Made by a program: the position numbers and the translations under genes
The notes under the pieces: generated by a model
Told to the model about the DNA's origin: nothing
Databases searched by the model: none
The model's input: only the letters and a program-made list of their open reading frames with translations
Part shown: piece by piece, positions 10,801 through 22,807 of the stretch
Layout of the letters: each line of letters starts with the position of its first letter
Numbering within the stretch: position 1 is the first letter of the stretch
Assembly: GCF_015832195.1 (NCBI RefSeq)
Contig: NC_052028.1
Location: 6,801,501-6,865,500 of the forward strand
DNA: 64,000 bases
From: Motacilla alba alba
Taxonomy: Eukaryota > Chordata > Aves > Passeriformes > Motacillidae
Reading direction: 5' to 3'

Positions 10801-13800
10801 ATAATTACATATGAATTGTAGGCATTAAGAAATTTTGTCAATTGTGGGTTTGCAAAAAGAAAACCAGGAAGAATCAGCCTTTGTGCTCTGCTGTAATTAC
10901 CCTAACTGTGCTTCTACAGGGATTCCCACCCTGCTCCCATTTCTTGACAGAAATGTTGTGTACAGTGGATGGATAACAGCCAGGACAGCACAAGCCCTGG
11001 AGGAACAGTGACATAGGGGCATATTTACAGTTTCAGTCTTGCCTGACTGAAGGCCAGTGAAGTAGCAGTGCTCTCACTTCACAGCTTTTCCCTACAAAAA
11101 CCTTTGCATGCAAATTTTCTGGCTAAGTATTTTCAAATTAGTTGAACAATGCAAAGATCCTGCCAAGACTTGGAATCACACCAACTGCATGTGACATTTT
11201 CGTATGAGTTTCTCAAATAAGTGTGTAATTAATTCCCAATAAAAACTGGAAGTTCTCTTCTAAATAAGAAAGCATTTAATATTCAGGAAATTGACATATA
11301 TGCAGCTGAATACAGAATATGTAGATCATATTCAATGTTTATCACAGGTCAGATAAAGCATTGAGAGTACGACCACTTCCCCTGCCCCCAAATTTAAAAG
11401 AACAGGGGGACTGTGCTATTTCTGTCTATCTTGAGCTTCTTTTGCCATATTCCCATCAAAGCTAAGGCCTATTAATTTTTATTCTGTGAATACTGACAGA
11501 GGGATTTACTTTTTAGTTCTCAAGTAATAATGTATCTGTGTGGGGAGACAAGCAACTCTTCTGAGAGATGCACTTTGCAACTCAAGTGTGTGCTGTTACA
11601 GTAAATGTGTCACTTCTGAGTCTTTCCACTGATTTTTCCTGCATACAAACCACAGATTCTTTGTGATTGTGCTGAAAGACAAACTCAACTTTATAAATTT
11701 TTAACAAGTGAAAAAAAAAATACAGAAAGCTTGGCCTCGGACAGGAGCAGTATATTAAATTACCCTAATGAAAGCCTTACTCAAAAAATTCAGCTATTTG
11801 AAGTGGAAAGTCCTTGTTCCACTGTCTGCTCTCTGGACTGTTTCTTCTTTCATGAACAGGCTTTTCTATTAACCAAACAACTCTGCAGCAATGGATGAAA
11901 CTCCAGAATTTTCCTTCACAATTTGGTGTCCTTATTCCTGCTTGTGACTGTCTCTTTCCATGGCCATGTTTGGCATCCCTTGCTGCAGAGCAGCCTGGCT
12001 GTAGGGATCCTCTGCTCTAGATGGATTGGTAGCCCGTGGTGCTTGGGAGTGGGAGAGTTCACATGTCAGGGGACCAGAAAAACAGCCCTTGCATGTCATG
12101 ACTTAACCCATGAAAGGCTAACAACACATCCTTTGCCTCCTATGTCACTGGAAACGGTTTTGAACCAGAGTAGCCATGACTTTCTGTTGTGTTAGACATC
12201 ACCTAAGCACAATGGTTTTGTCTATATTTGCATGAGATTTAAATATGAAAACCTGTCTGAATGGGCTTCAGTAGGAGCAGCATGCCTGCTCACCTGGAGC
12301 GGCTCCTTCCTGAGTCGATGTGCAGTGCATACCTTTGTGAAAGATCTTTAGCTGGGAAAGCTAAATCATCAAAATGGCAGAAACTTGTGAATGTAATATT
12401 TTTCAGGGATTAGTCACCACAATTTCCTTGCACAGTTGGTTTGGGCAAAAGGCCATTTATTTTTAGATATAACCCTTGGAAAGAAGTTGTTATTAGGTGT
12501 AGAGTTAAGTAAAGGTCATGCTAAGCCTAACTGAGATTGAGAAGGTCTTTCAGAAATGCATGTGGATATTCATATATTTGGGATGGCTCAGAATGGTGAC
12601 TTGTGATTTAGATTTCAGAAGTCTTTCTCATTCTACTTCTTGCATTGCATACATCTGTGAAGTAGCCAGAAGTTCCTATTGCTTTCAAGGAACCGAAGGC
12701 ATCTATTTCTCAGTGAGAACCAGCTGTGAAAATGTAGTAGTTAAGTACTGGAAAAGATACTGAAGCCTTTTTGAAAACCATTCCCTGCCAAGGATGCAGA
12801 AACCTTTGGAAAATTTGATCCCAATTTCTATTGTAAGTTGATTTAATTTCTTTTCCATGGAAGTTTGAATTGTTTTTTTAAATAATTTGAAGGGATTCTT
12901 TCTTCTTGACTGAGTAAAATTAGTGTTCAGACTTTTAAAATTTTCTCTGTAGACCTTCAAAAATGAATATTGTTTAAAAAAGGAAGCACATTACTGCAAC
13001 CACAGCAAAAGCAGTGAAATACTGTGAATTCCTTTTGGTCAGTAAGGGTGAATGTGTTGTCATTTGCATAACGATTATCACCCAATAGTCCAGAAATTGT
13101 TCTGGTCCACTGTCTAATCCTTGTTTCTTTTATAAGTGTATTTTTGAGTCAACAGCCCTGCATTTCCAAAGAACTTATAGAGCATTGTGGGATTTTTTTC
13201 CTCTCCAAAGGACTGGTGACCCAATAGACTCTGCTGGCTCTCTCAGGTGTGTCAGAATAAGAGTGTTAATCCATGTTTGACAAGATGTGCACCAAAGGAG
13301 GCATAAAATTTAAGTGGAAAAAAGTAGTTTGAAGGTTCAGTAGATTGAATTAATGAATTAAATAATTTAGGAGTGTAACTTTCATTATTCCTTATTGGGA
13401 AATGATTTATTGTTTTAGATAATACAAGGAAGAAAGAAATAGGATTAAACAAACATGCATGTCATTTACACAGGAAAAAGAGCATTTTTCTACTAATTCC
13501 ATCATTGTTTCTTTAATCATGTATGTCCAGAAATGACCAAAGAAGCATTTTAATCAGCCTGAAATCGTCCTTAAACTTATGTGACTGTTCAATCTGTTTT
13601 ACTGTCCAATTGCTCTTTTTCACTGACATTTTGCATTGTGAGATACTTGTAGGAAGTCCATCCAGAATTAACAATGCTACCATTTGTATCTTGTAGCAAA
13701 AGCTGCCCTAGGTTGCTCAAAATAAAATGCTCAACAACCACAGTAAATAGGAAAATGAGGTAAAATTACTTCCTCTCCTTAATTTTGTAAGAAGCCTTTT

Positions 13801-14379
13801 CAAAGGTGTGGGAACATTTCCTGAATAATGCATAGCTGAGACCTTTCATAGAGTGTTTCAGCTAAAAAATATGTTATTATAGCTGACATATAAATCCTCA
13901 AAAAAAGACTTCTAATGGAAATTCCAGGGGACCCTTAACTATAATCATTCCTGTTAGTGTAAATGCATGGAAATAAATACAGTTTTTCATTAATCTACTA
14001 TTATGTGACACAAGTGACCAGTTACAGAGAAATCTATAATAATTCTGGTTAGCCTGCTGCATTCAAATCTGCTGTTAAAAGTACCCACCTCTGTGCACAG
14101 GCTCTGCAGAATGCTTTTGTGAGCTCAGGTCCCACGTGAGCCTTGTTTTGAAGTCTTAAAATGTGTAAATGTGATGCTGATTTTTCCGCAGAGGCTATTT
14201 CTGCATGGGTTTCACAGATTTGTGGGCACTTGAGTGACTTGAAATGCAATACAAGATGATTCTTATAATGCCTCAGCCACTAAGTGTAAATGGGACTGGG
14301 TAATAGTCTCCAAAAATGTTCCTGTGCAATAGGTGCTCTTCTGAAGTGAGTAGATGTTACTGGTGGTTGGTTTTAATTT

Positions 14380-14412
14380 ACTGGTGGTTTAACTGGTGGT
14401 TTAACTGGTGGC
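14380..14412. repeat. short 12-bp tandem repeat
   Basis: The unit ACTGGTGGTTTA occurs 2.75 times in a row, with one more ACTGGTGGT at 14359-14367 separated by 12 bases. It is a local tandem duplication in intron 3. Confidence 0.85.
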
Positions 14413-14620
14413 TGGAAAGTCACAAATAAAACCTTGCTGGTAGTTGTGATTTAAGGGTATTTAAAACCCAGTTAGTCCAGTCATGGGAAGGGTACTCTTT
14501 TTTTTACTCTTGATGTTGAGTTTGTGCTATAACCAGATGCATTTCTGAGGCAGCATTAGGAGGTTCATGTGGTTCCTACCAGGGCCAAACTTTACCTCTT
14601 GTTAAATGGGAGACATCACT

Positions 14621-14628
14621 TGACGTCA
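14621..14628. promoter_or_regulatory. full CRE palindrome in intron 3
   Basis: TGACGTCA is the full consensus for CREB/ATF factors. It contains a CpG in a CpG-poor intron. One such octamer can occur by chance in 64 kb, so binding is only a possibility. A related TGACGTAA lies at 9787-9794. Confidence 0.35.
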
Positions 14629-17600
14629 AAATCTTTCTGGCATAATTTTTTTGTTTTCACTTAAATGAGTAAAAATGAACTTTTTAAAACCACAGAATCA
14701 TCTTGGGTAAGCTAGATGGTAGTGCAGAATCTAAAGTGTAGAATTAAATTTTGATTAATGTTTTAATTGCATTGATTTTTGTTAATGCAAAGGTGTATGA
14801 ACTTTTGATATAGCATATGGGAGTTTAGTATAGATATCTATGTCCCAATAATATGCTGGCTGGATAACGGTTTTGTTTATTCATGAAGGCAGCAATTATT
14901 TAGTAAAGATTGAGAATATAAGAAAGATTTCAATCAAAATTGCTGCTTTTGGATATGTTAAGATCTTGTTTTAATGAATGTCCCAGTTGTTTTATTGAGG
15001 AAGTATTTTGTATTTTATGTAACTTTAATTACCTATTGAGTTAAACTTTTTGAAAACAAAGGATTTGTATGTGTGTTTTCTTGTTGAGTAACTCATATAA
15101 GCTGAGATGGAGTCATGGAGCTCTTTGTATTGCACTTCAACTGGAGTGCAAGCCTTTCCTGGTCATAGCTGATGTGTTCCTCTACTGCTTGGTCTTGTTC
15201 TTCCTGTTTGTTGTCCAATAATTTCTGCCAGTTTGGCCTGGCTCTGCAGTGCCTGTGTCTGCCTCTTCCCCTTGCATGTGTAAGAGATCCTAGTCATTCA
15301 CATACCTGGGCCTCTTGTTTTGTTCTGGCTGAGGGGGTAAAATGATGCTGTGTTTGAGCATCAGTGTAAGCACGTTTGCAAACAATCCCAGTGGAGTTGT
15401 GGTGTGCAAATGTTTGACCATCAGCCTTAGTCTCCCTGGCACTGCCCTTAGCTCCTGGCTCTGGCTGCAGCAGTAATGGCAACTGAAATGGGCGTTCTGG
15501 GTGCTCTGCCCTCACATCCTCGCTTGGTGAGGACACACACCCAGAAGACAGAAGCATATGTTTGGGGTTAGGCTTGGAAGTGATTTGCTGAGCTTGTCCT
15601 TTGGATCATCCTGACTGCGGAGTGGAGGTGGGTGTGGGGGGAGTTTTCTGTTGTCACCAATGGCAATGTCACAAACAAGATTATGTCTGGAGTTGTATGT
15701 AGCAGATTAGACAACCATCAAGACAGAAAATCTGTTTTCCAGCAAATATTCCAAGTGATAAAGAACCTTAGGAGAAAAAGATAAAATGTGATATATAGGC
15801 AGAGTTGTTTCTACGCAGAATATTTTTTCCAAATTTCCCTGCAGGGATCCGCGGTTCTCTGAGCATCCAAGAAGTTCATTGTGCTTCTGATCAGCTTCCC
15901 ACACATTCTCACCCACACTACTTTGCTGTGTCATCTTAATGTCATTTTTAAATACTAACAAAAGTATTTTGTTTATAATGCAAAAATAAAAATCTTGAGA
16001 GGGGAAAGAATGCCTTTTGCATGCTATTTTAGCAGATCAAAGCTGACTCATGAGTAGCAAATATGAAGTAATTAATGTATTTTAAATTCACAATTCCTGA
16101 GTTGCAAATTTAAGAAGTGTTTTGATTGTAGTCATCAGATTCCATAGACCTTTTTAAAATATGCTGAGCATTATTTTTAGAAAGTTTACCTTGCTGCAGA
16201 GTATTACGTTTAGAATATAGAGGAATATAGCAATTTGTAAAGCTAGGTATAACTGGTGTTTTAAATAATCAACTGTGCTGAATTAAACAGTGTCCAGGTA
16301 CACTGGAGGCCAAGTGGGAAGATGGAAAAACAGTCTTTCTCTGGGGAAAAATACAGTTATCATTTAATCTGGTTGGGAAGTTTTAACCTTTGTTATTTAC
16401 TGCTTTTGTGATGGCCTGAACTTCCTGTAAATACAGGAACATGTCCCTGATGCTATGGCAGGCAAGCACTCCTGCGTGATTTTATTTGCACCAAAACAAA
16501 AAATTTTTCAAATTCATCAATTTGTACCCTGTAGAGCCTTGGAACTGCAAGGTGAAACATTAGTTCTTGAGAGGTCAGTAAAAGTTCAATCAGTTTCTTC
16601 TGGGAAAAAAGGAGGAAGGTGTAGATTTGGGAGTGAGAGCTTTGTCTTTCTGGCCCAATGACACAAGTGTCTTAAAGAACAGAAAAATAATCCAGTTGTA
16701 CATGGAATCACTGGTAATATATGAATAGCAGTGGAAGAAAAAATATTTGTATAACTATATCACATATTATCAGTAGAAGAATTGTTTAATTTAGGACTTA
16801 ATTCAATTTTTGTAAAAGTTAACTTGAGCTTTTAACTTTTGCTTGATAGCATTGTGGGCTTCATCTTGTATCAATAAGAGCTTCCAAACTATGGGTTATG
16901 AAAAGCTGCAGTTTCTTTTTATTTTGCAGTAGCAGCCACCAAGCTGTGGTAATGACCCCTTTGTAAAAAATGACAAAGAACTCTTGCTTGAAGGAGATGA
17001 ACTGCAATTTTTGTCTCAAGTGGGAACTAATAATCCAGCTCCCAAGCTATCTGAAAGATTCCCCAAAAGATTAATTTTTAAGTGTGTCTAAAAGCTTCTA
17101 CAAAAAGCAAGAGAAACATTGTGGGGCTGTCACTAAATGCAGTATTTTATGATAAGCTTTTTTCTAAAGCTCACTGCTGAGAAAAGTGTTTCTAGAACCA
17201 GTGGTAGTGTAATGCAGGTTTGCAAACTTTCCACTCTGGAAACATCTCCTTCTAGAGGCCAAATTGTATCTCACCTGTTTTATTGGGGTTTTTTCTGTAT
17301 ATAAAAGCAAAGAAACCAAAACAACAAATTCAGGAAAAAAGCCCCACACAACATTTATTTTTCCAAAACCTTGGAACGCAGGTAAGTCTACAATTTACAA
17401 CAGTAAAATGGCTGGAGTTGGACAGAATTTTACTGGGGCATGTTAGTTACTTTTTTTCTCTGTCTCTGCTTGTGTATCTGTACTCCTGATATTAAGAGAA
17501 CTTGAGTTTTAGATGAACTGTCAAAAAAAAAAAAAAACAATGGTATGATAAAGAAATAAGGTTTTAATTCCCCCTGTCTTAAGACCTCAAGGTAATTTTT

Positions 17601-19466
17601 TGTCAATTGGAGCGTATGTTAAACCTTGGAGGTCTCTCTTGAATTAGACTAGTGTTAGAGGAATTTGTTGATTCCTGGTTTCAAGATCACCGATTTCAAA
17701 TCTTTTGTAGTAAATTACTGGTTGACCTTCTAAAGCTGGACAAGGTGATGGAGGGCAGTGAGTTTTTGTTTACTTTCAATTTACCCTTACATCTACTTAA
17801 AGAAAGAATGGGAGAGAGAATGAAGCTATTTGATTTCTTTAATTGTGAATGGGCGTTAGCAATTATGTCTGTTAGCTTGTATCAAAACGATAATAATCAT
17901 TGCTTACCATTATCTTATCATATGATGAAAACTTAAATTCTTGGGGGAAAAACATGTGGATTTCAGAAAGACCTCTCCATCCTTCTGAACTCAATCCTTT
18001 TTTACAGAGTTAGCTTGTTTGCTTGACTTTTAGCAATAAGACTGTTACCCATCCAATAGTTGCAAGTTATGTGAGAGCAGATTTTTCTCTAATGATGGAA
18101 TTTCACTATCCTATGTGTCTGGGCTTCCAAAATGCTACTTGTATATTTTAAATGCTGTGGAACAATGGTTCTGTTCCCTCTATCACCTCTTGCACCCCTG
18201 ACACAGGATTTTGCACAAATGGCTGCATTATCAACAAGGCTTCAATTTCACAGTTGCAAACCTTAAAACATGGTTTTTTAGTGACCTTAGAAAATTCTCC
18301 CATCCTTCAGCCCCTTTTTCTTCTAAAATTATTGTTTACTAATTCACAGCTGGAGTTTACATAGATTATGAAGGTAATAATCTTAACATGAAGGTAAGAA
18401 CAGTTGCCACATTGCTTCTATCTCAAACAAAGTCTTCAGCAGAAAAGAATTGCTGTGTTGGGCTATTTGCCCTCATGTTTTCTAAATATAACTCAACAGC
18501 AGTCTGGTTCCTGAAGCCATCTACATTAATACGTCTAGAGAAAATAAAATATCATATTAGTCACTTTTTAAGTGAGCAAAACTATGCAAAATTGATAATA
18601 ATTTCATAAGGAAATACCCTTTTAAGCAAAGACAGGATTATTGATGAGCTACAGCAAAGAGGTTTTATAATGCTGGTGATTGTGCCTCTCTCCTGTGTAT
18701 AGCATCCAACTGTGGAAGTGCTTTCAAAATATTTTTTTAAGACCTAGTTTTGAGAGAGCAGTAATTATTCACCTTCCTCTGAGATTTTCACTTTCCCTTT
18801 TTTCAGCCTAAAGCATTGTCTCTTAGGAAAAGGGTAATGATTTCTCTGAAGGTGAACCACAGTAGCAGACAGGAGGAGATTTTAGGTAAACAGGTGGAAC
18901 TCAGCTGAGCCAATTGTTCCAGCATATCAGCAGTATCAGTTTTCCAAAATCACTGTTTTTATAAAAATAGTCCTTTAAGTGGACATAGGCAAAATAAAAT
19001 AACCAGTATTTCTGCTTGGAATGATTAATCATAATCAAACTTTTCTCATTGTTCAGACCTGCAAAGGTATTCCTGTGAGGGCAGTCATTTAAAAGTAGCA
19101 TTCCTTTAGTTACTATCACTCAAATTTTGTAGGTTACTGTTCAGTATTCCTCTTTTCTACAGAGAAAGGTTATGCTGTCATTACATTGCAAACCAGAACT
19201 GTGGGCTGCAGTTCTCCCAGGAATTCATCTGCCTGACAGTGACACACAAAATCCTCAGGATTATCTCTTTGGCTGGTGCTCCGTTGCTGTTGTTACTTTG
19301 CAGTTCTTTATTTCTCTGTGATGTTTTTTCTGATTTTTGGGTCAGTCTTGCCTATAGTCTTTCTTTTCTGAATTAAGGTGTGACAGTAGTGGAAGGAGAT
19401 TCATAGTTAAGAATTGGGAGAAAGTTTTAGTTTTCTTACTTTTGGTGTTTGTTAAATTTGTGTTTG

Positions 19467-19665
19467 TGTGGGCTTTTTTTCTTTTGTGTTTTCGGGGGTT
19501 TTTTGTTGGTTTGGTTTTTTGTTTCGTTTTGGGTTTTTTGGGGGGATTTTTGGGTTGATTTTTTTTGTTGTTGTTTTTTGGTGGGTTTTTTGTTGTTGTT
19601 GTTTTTTGTTTTGGTTTTTTTTGCTTGTTACTTTGTTGGTGCTTTTTGTTTGTTTTTTAACCGAT
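19467..19665 (+). repeat. G/T-rich low-complexity tract
   Basis: About 200 bp made almost entirely of T runs interrupted by G runs on the + strand, for example GGGGG, GGG, GGGGGG and GGG between 19490 and 19560. The overlapping open frames rich in Phe, Val, Trp and Gly are products of this composition. The G runs are on the transcribed sense strand. Confidence 0.9.
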
Positions 19666-22504
19666 ACATTTTTCTGGAGGTGCTATTAGTATTTGTAATA
19701 ATGGGAAACCTTTCCTCCTCCTGCTACAGTAGAGGAAGTTTGACTTATGAAATGTCTTCTTCTTTCGGCGTCTGTTGTCAGCAGCTTTCTCTGGGGCTAT
19801 TAGTTTTACCTGCATATGCCTCTTTTTTGATTAAAACTTATTTTCATTCAGATATCAATTTGAGAGCTGTAACAGTCTTCAGATAGGCTATAAGACCTTT
19901 AGCTTTATGTGTGTTTATCCATAAACTTTGACTTGGTTATTTTAAAAGATCTGAAATAGCTTCTGCAGTGATTGCATTTAAAAAGTCATCACTTACTAGT
20001 GATATATATACAGTAGCATTTGAGCTAGAACATTTGTATGTTTGGAAGTAACCACTCTAAAATATTGAGTACCAGCTCCAGAGAAATACTGCCTTTTCCA
20101 TTTATGACCCTTCTAATGCACCCTTCTCTCTTTTCCATGTAGATAAAGTTTCTTTTCATTTTTATCAACTACATACTGTTCCTGCTAACCCTTTTCCTCT
20201 TGCATCTTCATAAATGCTCCTTTAGTAGAATGTCAGTGTGTGCCTAGAGAAGGAAATATGTCTGGAATACAGCATGAAATTCTCTGGGCTGATTAAGTAA
20301 TCTGAGGGCAATTTGAGTGCCTCATCTATTGGATCATCTGGACACTGTTGCAGGGTTCCTCTCAGTTCTGTAAAAGAAATAAAATTCCTTGGGTTATTGG
20401 AGCTGAACCCGAGTTCCCTTTAGCCATATTTCTGCTTTCAATCCTTAAGCCTGAAAGGCAAATTAAATGAGTGGACTAGTTAACGTTAAATGGCTAATGA
20501 TGTTTTGTCCTGGTGCTTGGCTGTCTGTAGCACAGAGGGAATCACTAATGTAATGCTTGTTTTGTTAACTAACAAGTAGTGACAGTAGCACTTTGGTTAG
20601 AGGTTGATCTGAGAGTTCCATAGTCTGTGTTCACAGAAGGGATGACTATATACTAAATATTACCAACAGATGATTGCTTGTTAACAGTTTCCCCAGGTAC
20701 TGTTAGCCCCTTTTTTTTTTTAACAGCTGGTTTCAAATTTCTCCCTAACACCTTCCAAATCACTATTGCTGAATGAAAACAGTGCAGGGAAAAAAATAAA
20801 GGAAGATAAGAGCATTAGAAAAGGACGTGAAAAACACTTCTGTATTACTGTGACTATCCAGTGCTTTGAGAATTTTTTAATGGCGTACCCATTCATACTG
20901 CCTGTAAGAAAACAAATCCAGCACCAGGGAATGTGAGAACATCTGGAGTGCAAGCCAAGTATCTAGGTCAGCAAATGACAGTTAAGTTATTGCTTTTAAA
21001 TGGTACAAGTTAAGGATAGACAGTGGTTGAGCCTTAGTTCTGCAGGATTATCTTAAAGTCGTACTTTTTTATTGTTGTTCAGTGATTTAATTTATCTTTC
21101 AAGTTGCTGGGAGAACATAATTTTCAGCTTCAGCAGCTTTCCACATGCCATTATTCTATGGCCAAGGTAATTTCATTGATCTTGTTATTGAAAGTGCGAT
21201 TGCAACAGACTTTGTCACGGGGGAGCAACACATTTTGAGAGACACTTGTAATAAAGAATAATGTGCTTTTGATGTCTGCGTGTTGTTTCTCCAAAGAGGA
21301 GAGCTTTTATTTATATTTTCATAAACCTCTAAATATTTAAGTCCTGTGACATAGACTTTAGTGCAGCCTGTGGTTATTCTCAAGCTGGTAGAGGGCAAGT
21401 TTGAGCGGCCTTGAAGACGTGTTATGTGTCTGGGAGGACTTTATTATATGCGTAAGTGTATTAGGTTGTATAAAAACTGGTGATGTGAATGAGGAACTCA
21501 GCTGAGTAATAATGGACATGTAAAGGTAGTTTGACCAATATGTCAATGTTTTGCTATCAATATTCTACAGTTGTACAATGCCATGTTATTTTTAGGAGAT
21601 TGTCTGGTGTTAATGTACTTTTTAAAATGGAAATGAGTATGTGTGAAAATGATGTAGTTGCCTGCAGCAGAATCTTACCTGCTCTTCTTTAAGTGTATTG
21701 AAAAGTGCATTGCTCTTATCTCAGTCTTATCCTCCAAATTGAAAATACAGATGCACTTTTAAAATAATTCCAGTTTGAGGGCACTTGAATCATACACACA
21801 TACATTATAAGCAGCCTTTAGGGTCATTACATTCTGATGGAGAAAGAATATGTGCAGGAACAGGGATAAGAAAATTGGAAATACAAAACTTAACTTGGAA
21901 CTGTGCACTGTAGCTGTCCTTACATTGGGGAATACCTTATTTTATATAGAATTCTATTTATGATTAGGCATTTTTCAGAGTAAGCATCAAATTCTATTTT
22001 CAAGGTACAACATGTATGGTATGTTATATACCTTATCTACAATATGGTATGCCTTATTCCTGTCTAACACATTGATAATCCATAGCATTTCCACTGAGCT
22101 GAGAAATGTGTTTCTCTGAACATTTTCTGCCCCAGCTGATTATCTCAGTTAACTGCAGTGTAAAAAAGCTGGCATAGCTTTGCATGTTTGTATAAGCATG
22201 TTTTGTGCTCTGTAGAAAGCAATGCAGGAAATAAGTCAGCAGTGGGGCTGTGCTCTGCTTGCCTAAAACACAGCTCATTCTTTATGCATTCCTAAATTAT
22301 TATAAAGAAGCCTCTTGAAAAATTTAGTAATTTTTGTAACAGAAAATAAAGAAAGAAAAATAGGAGGGAATGCATAGAACAAGCTAAAATTAGTAACCAG
22401 CTAATGGCCTGCTTGTTGTTCAGGGCTATGTGCAGCTGACAAGTGATGTGCTGGCAGACTGCAGCCAGTTTCCATTAGAAGTCCACACAGGGTTGAAGCA
22501 ATCT

Positions 22505-22807
22505 GCAACTTCCTCATGAGGGAAAGCGCAGCTGAGCAGTGTCAGGACCTGAGAGAATGGTCTGAAGCTGTGTCAGGGGAGGTAAAGCCTGGATAACAGG
22601 AAAAGGCTTCACCCAGAGAGTGGCTGGGCACTGAACAGCCTCTCCAGGGAGGAGGTCACAGCACCAACCTGACAGAGCTCAAGGAGTCTTTGGACAACGC
22701 TCTCAGACACACAGTGTGACTCTTGAGATGTCTTGTACAGGGTCAGGACTTGGACTTTGCTGATCCTTGTGGGTCCCTTCTAATCCAGAATATTCTGTTA
22801 CTCTGTA
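22505..22807 (+). mobile_element. CR1 LINE, 3' end
   Basis: Recognised from the typical avian CR1 3' region: AGGAAAAGGCTTCACCCAGAG, then GGCACTGAACAG, CTCTCCAGGGAGGAGGTCAC, TTTGGACAACGCTCTCAG and TGATCCTTGTGGGTCCCTTC. It ends in a decayed ATTCTGTTACTCTGTA terminal repeat at about 22790-22806. The 5' truncation is typical of CR1 insertions. Substitutions and small gaps show an old copy. It cannot encode protein. Confidence 0.92.

Larger units (their letters stand above)
4803..22504 (+). other. GABRB2: GABRB2 intron 3, first A/T-rich part
   Basis: About 17.7 kb of A/T-rich, CpG-poor intron. Reading frames are short and none resembles a known protein. I see no paired splice sites around a conserved coding segment and no RNA gene. 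Items listed separately are the 12-bp tandem at 14380, a CRE palindrome at 14621 and a G/T-rich tract at 19467. Short A or T runs occur, for example near 8466 and 17522, and an A/T-only stretch lies at about 9725-9775. Confidence 0.8.
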
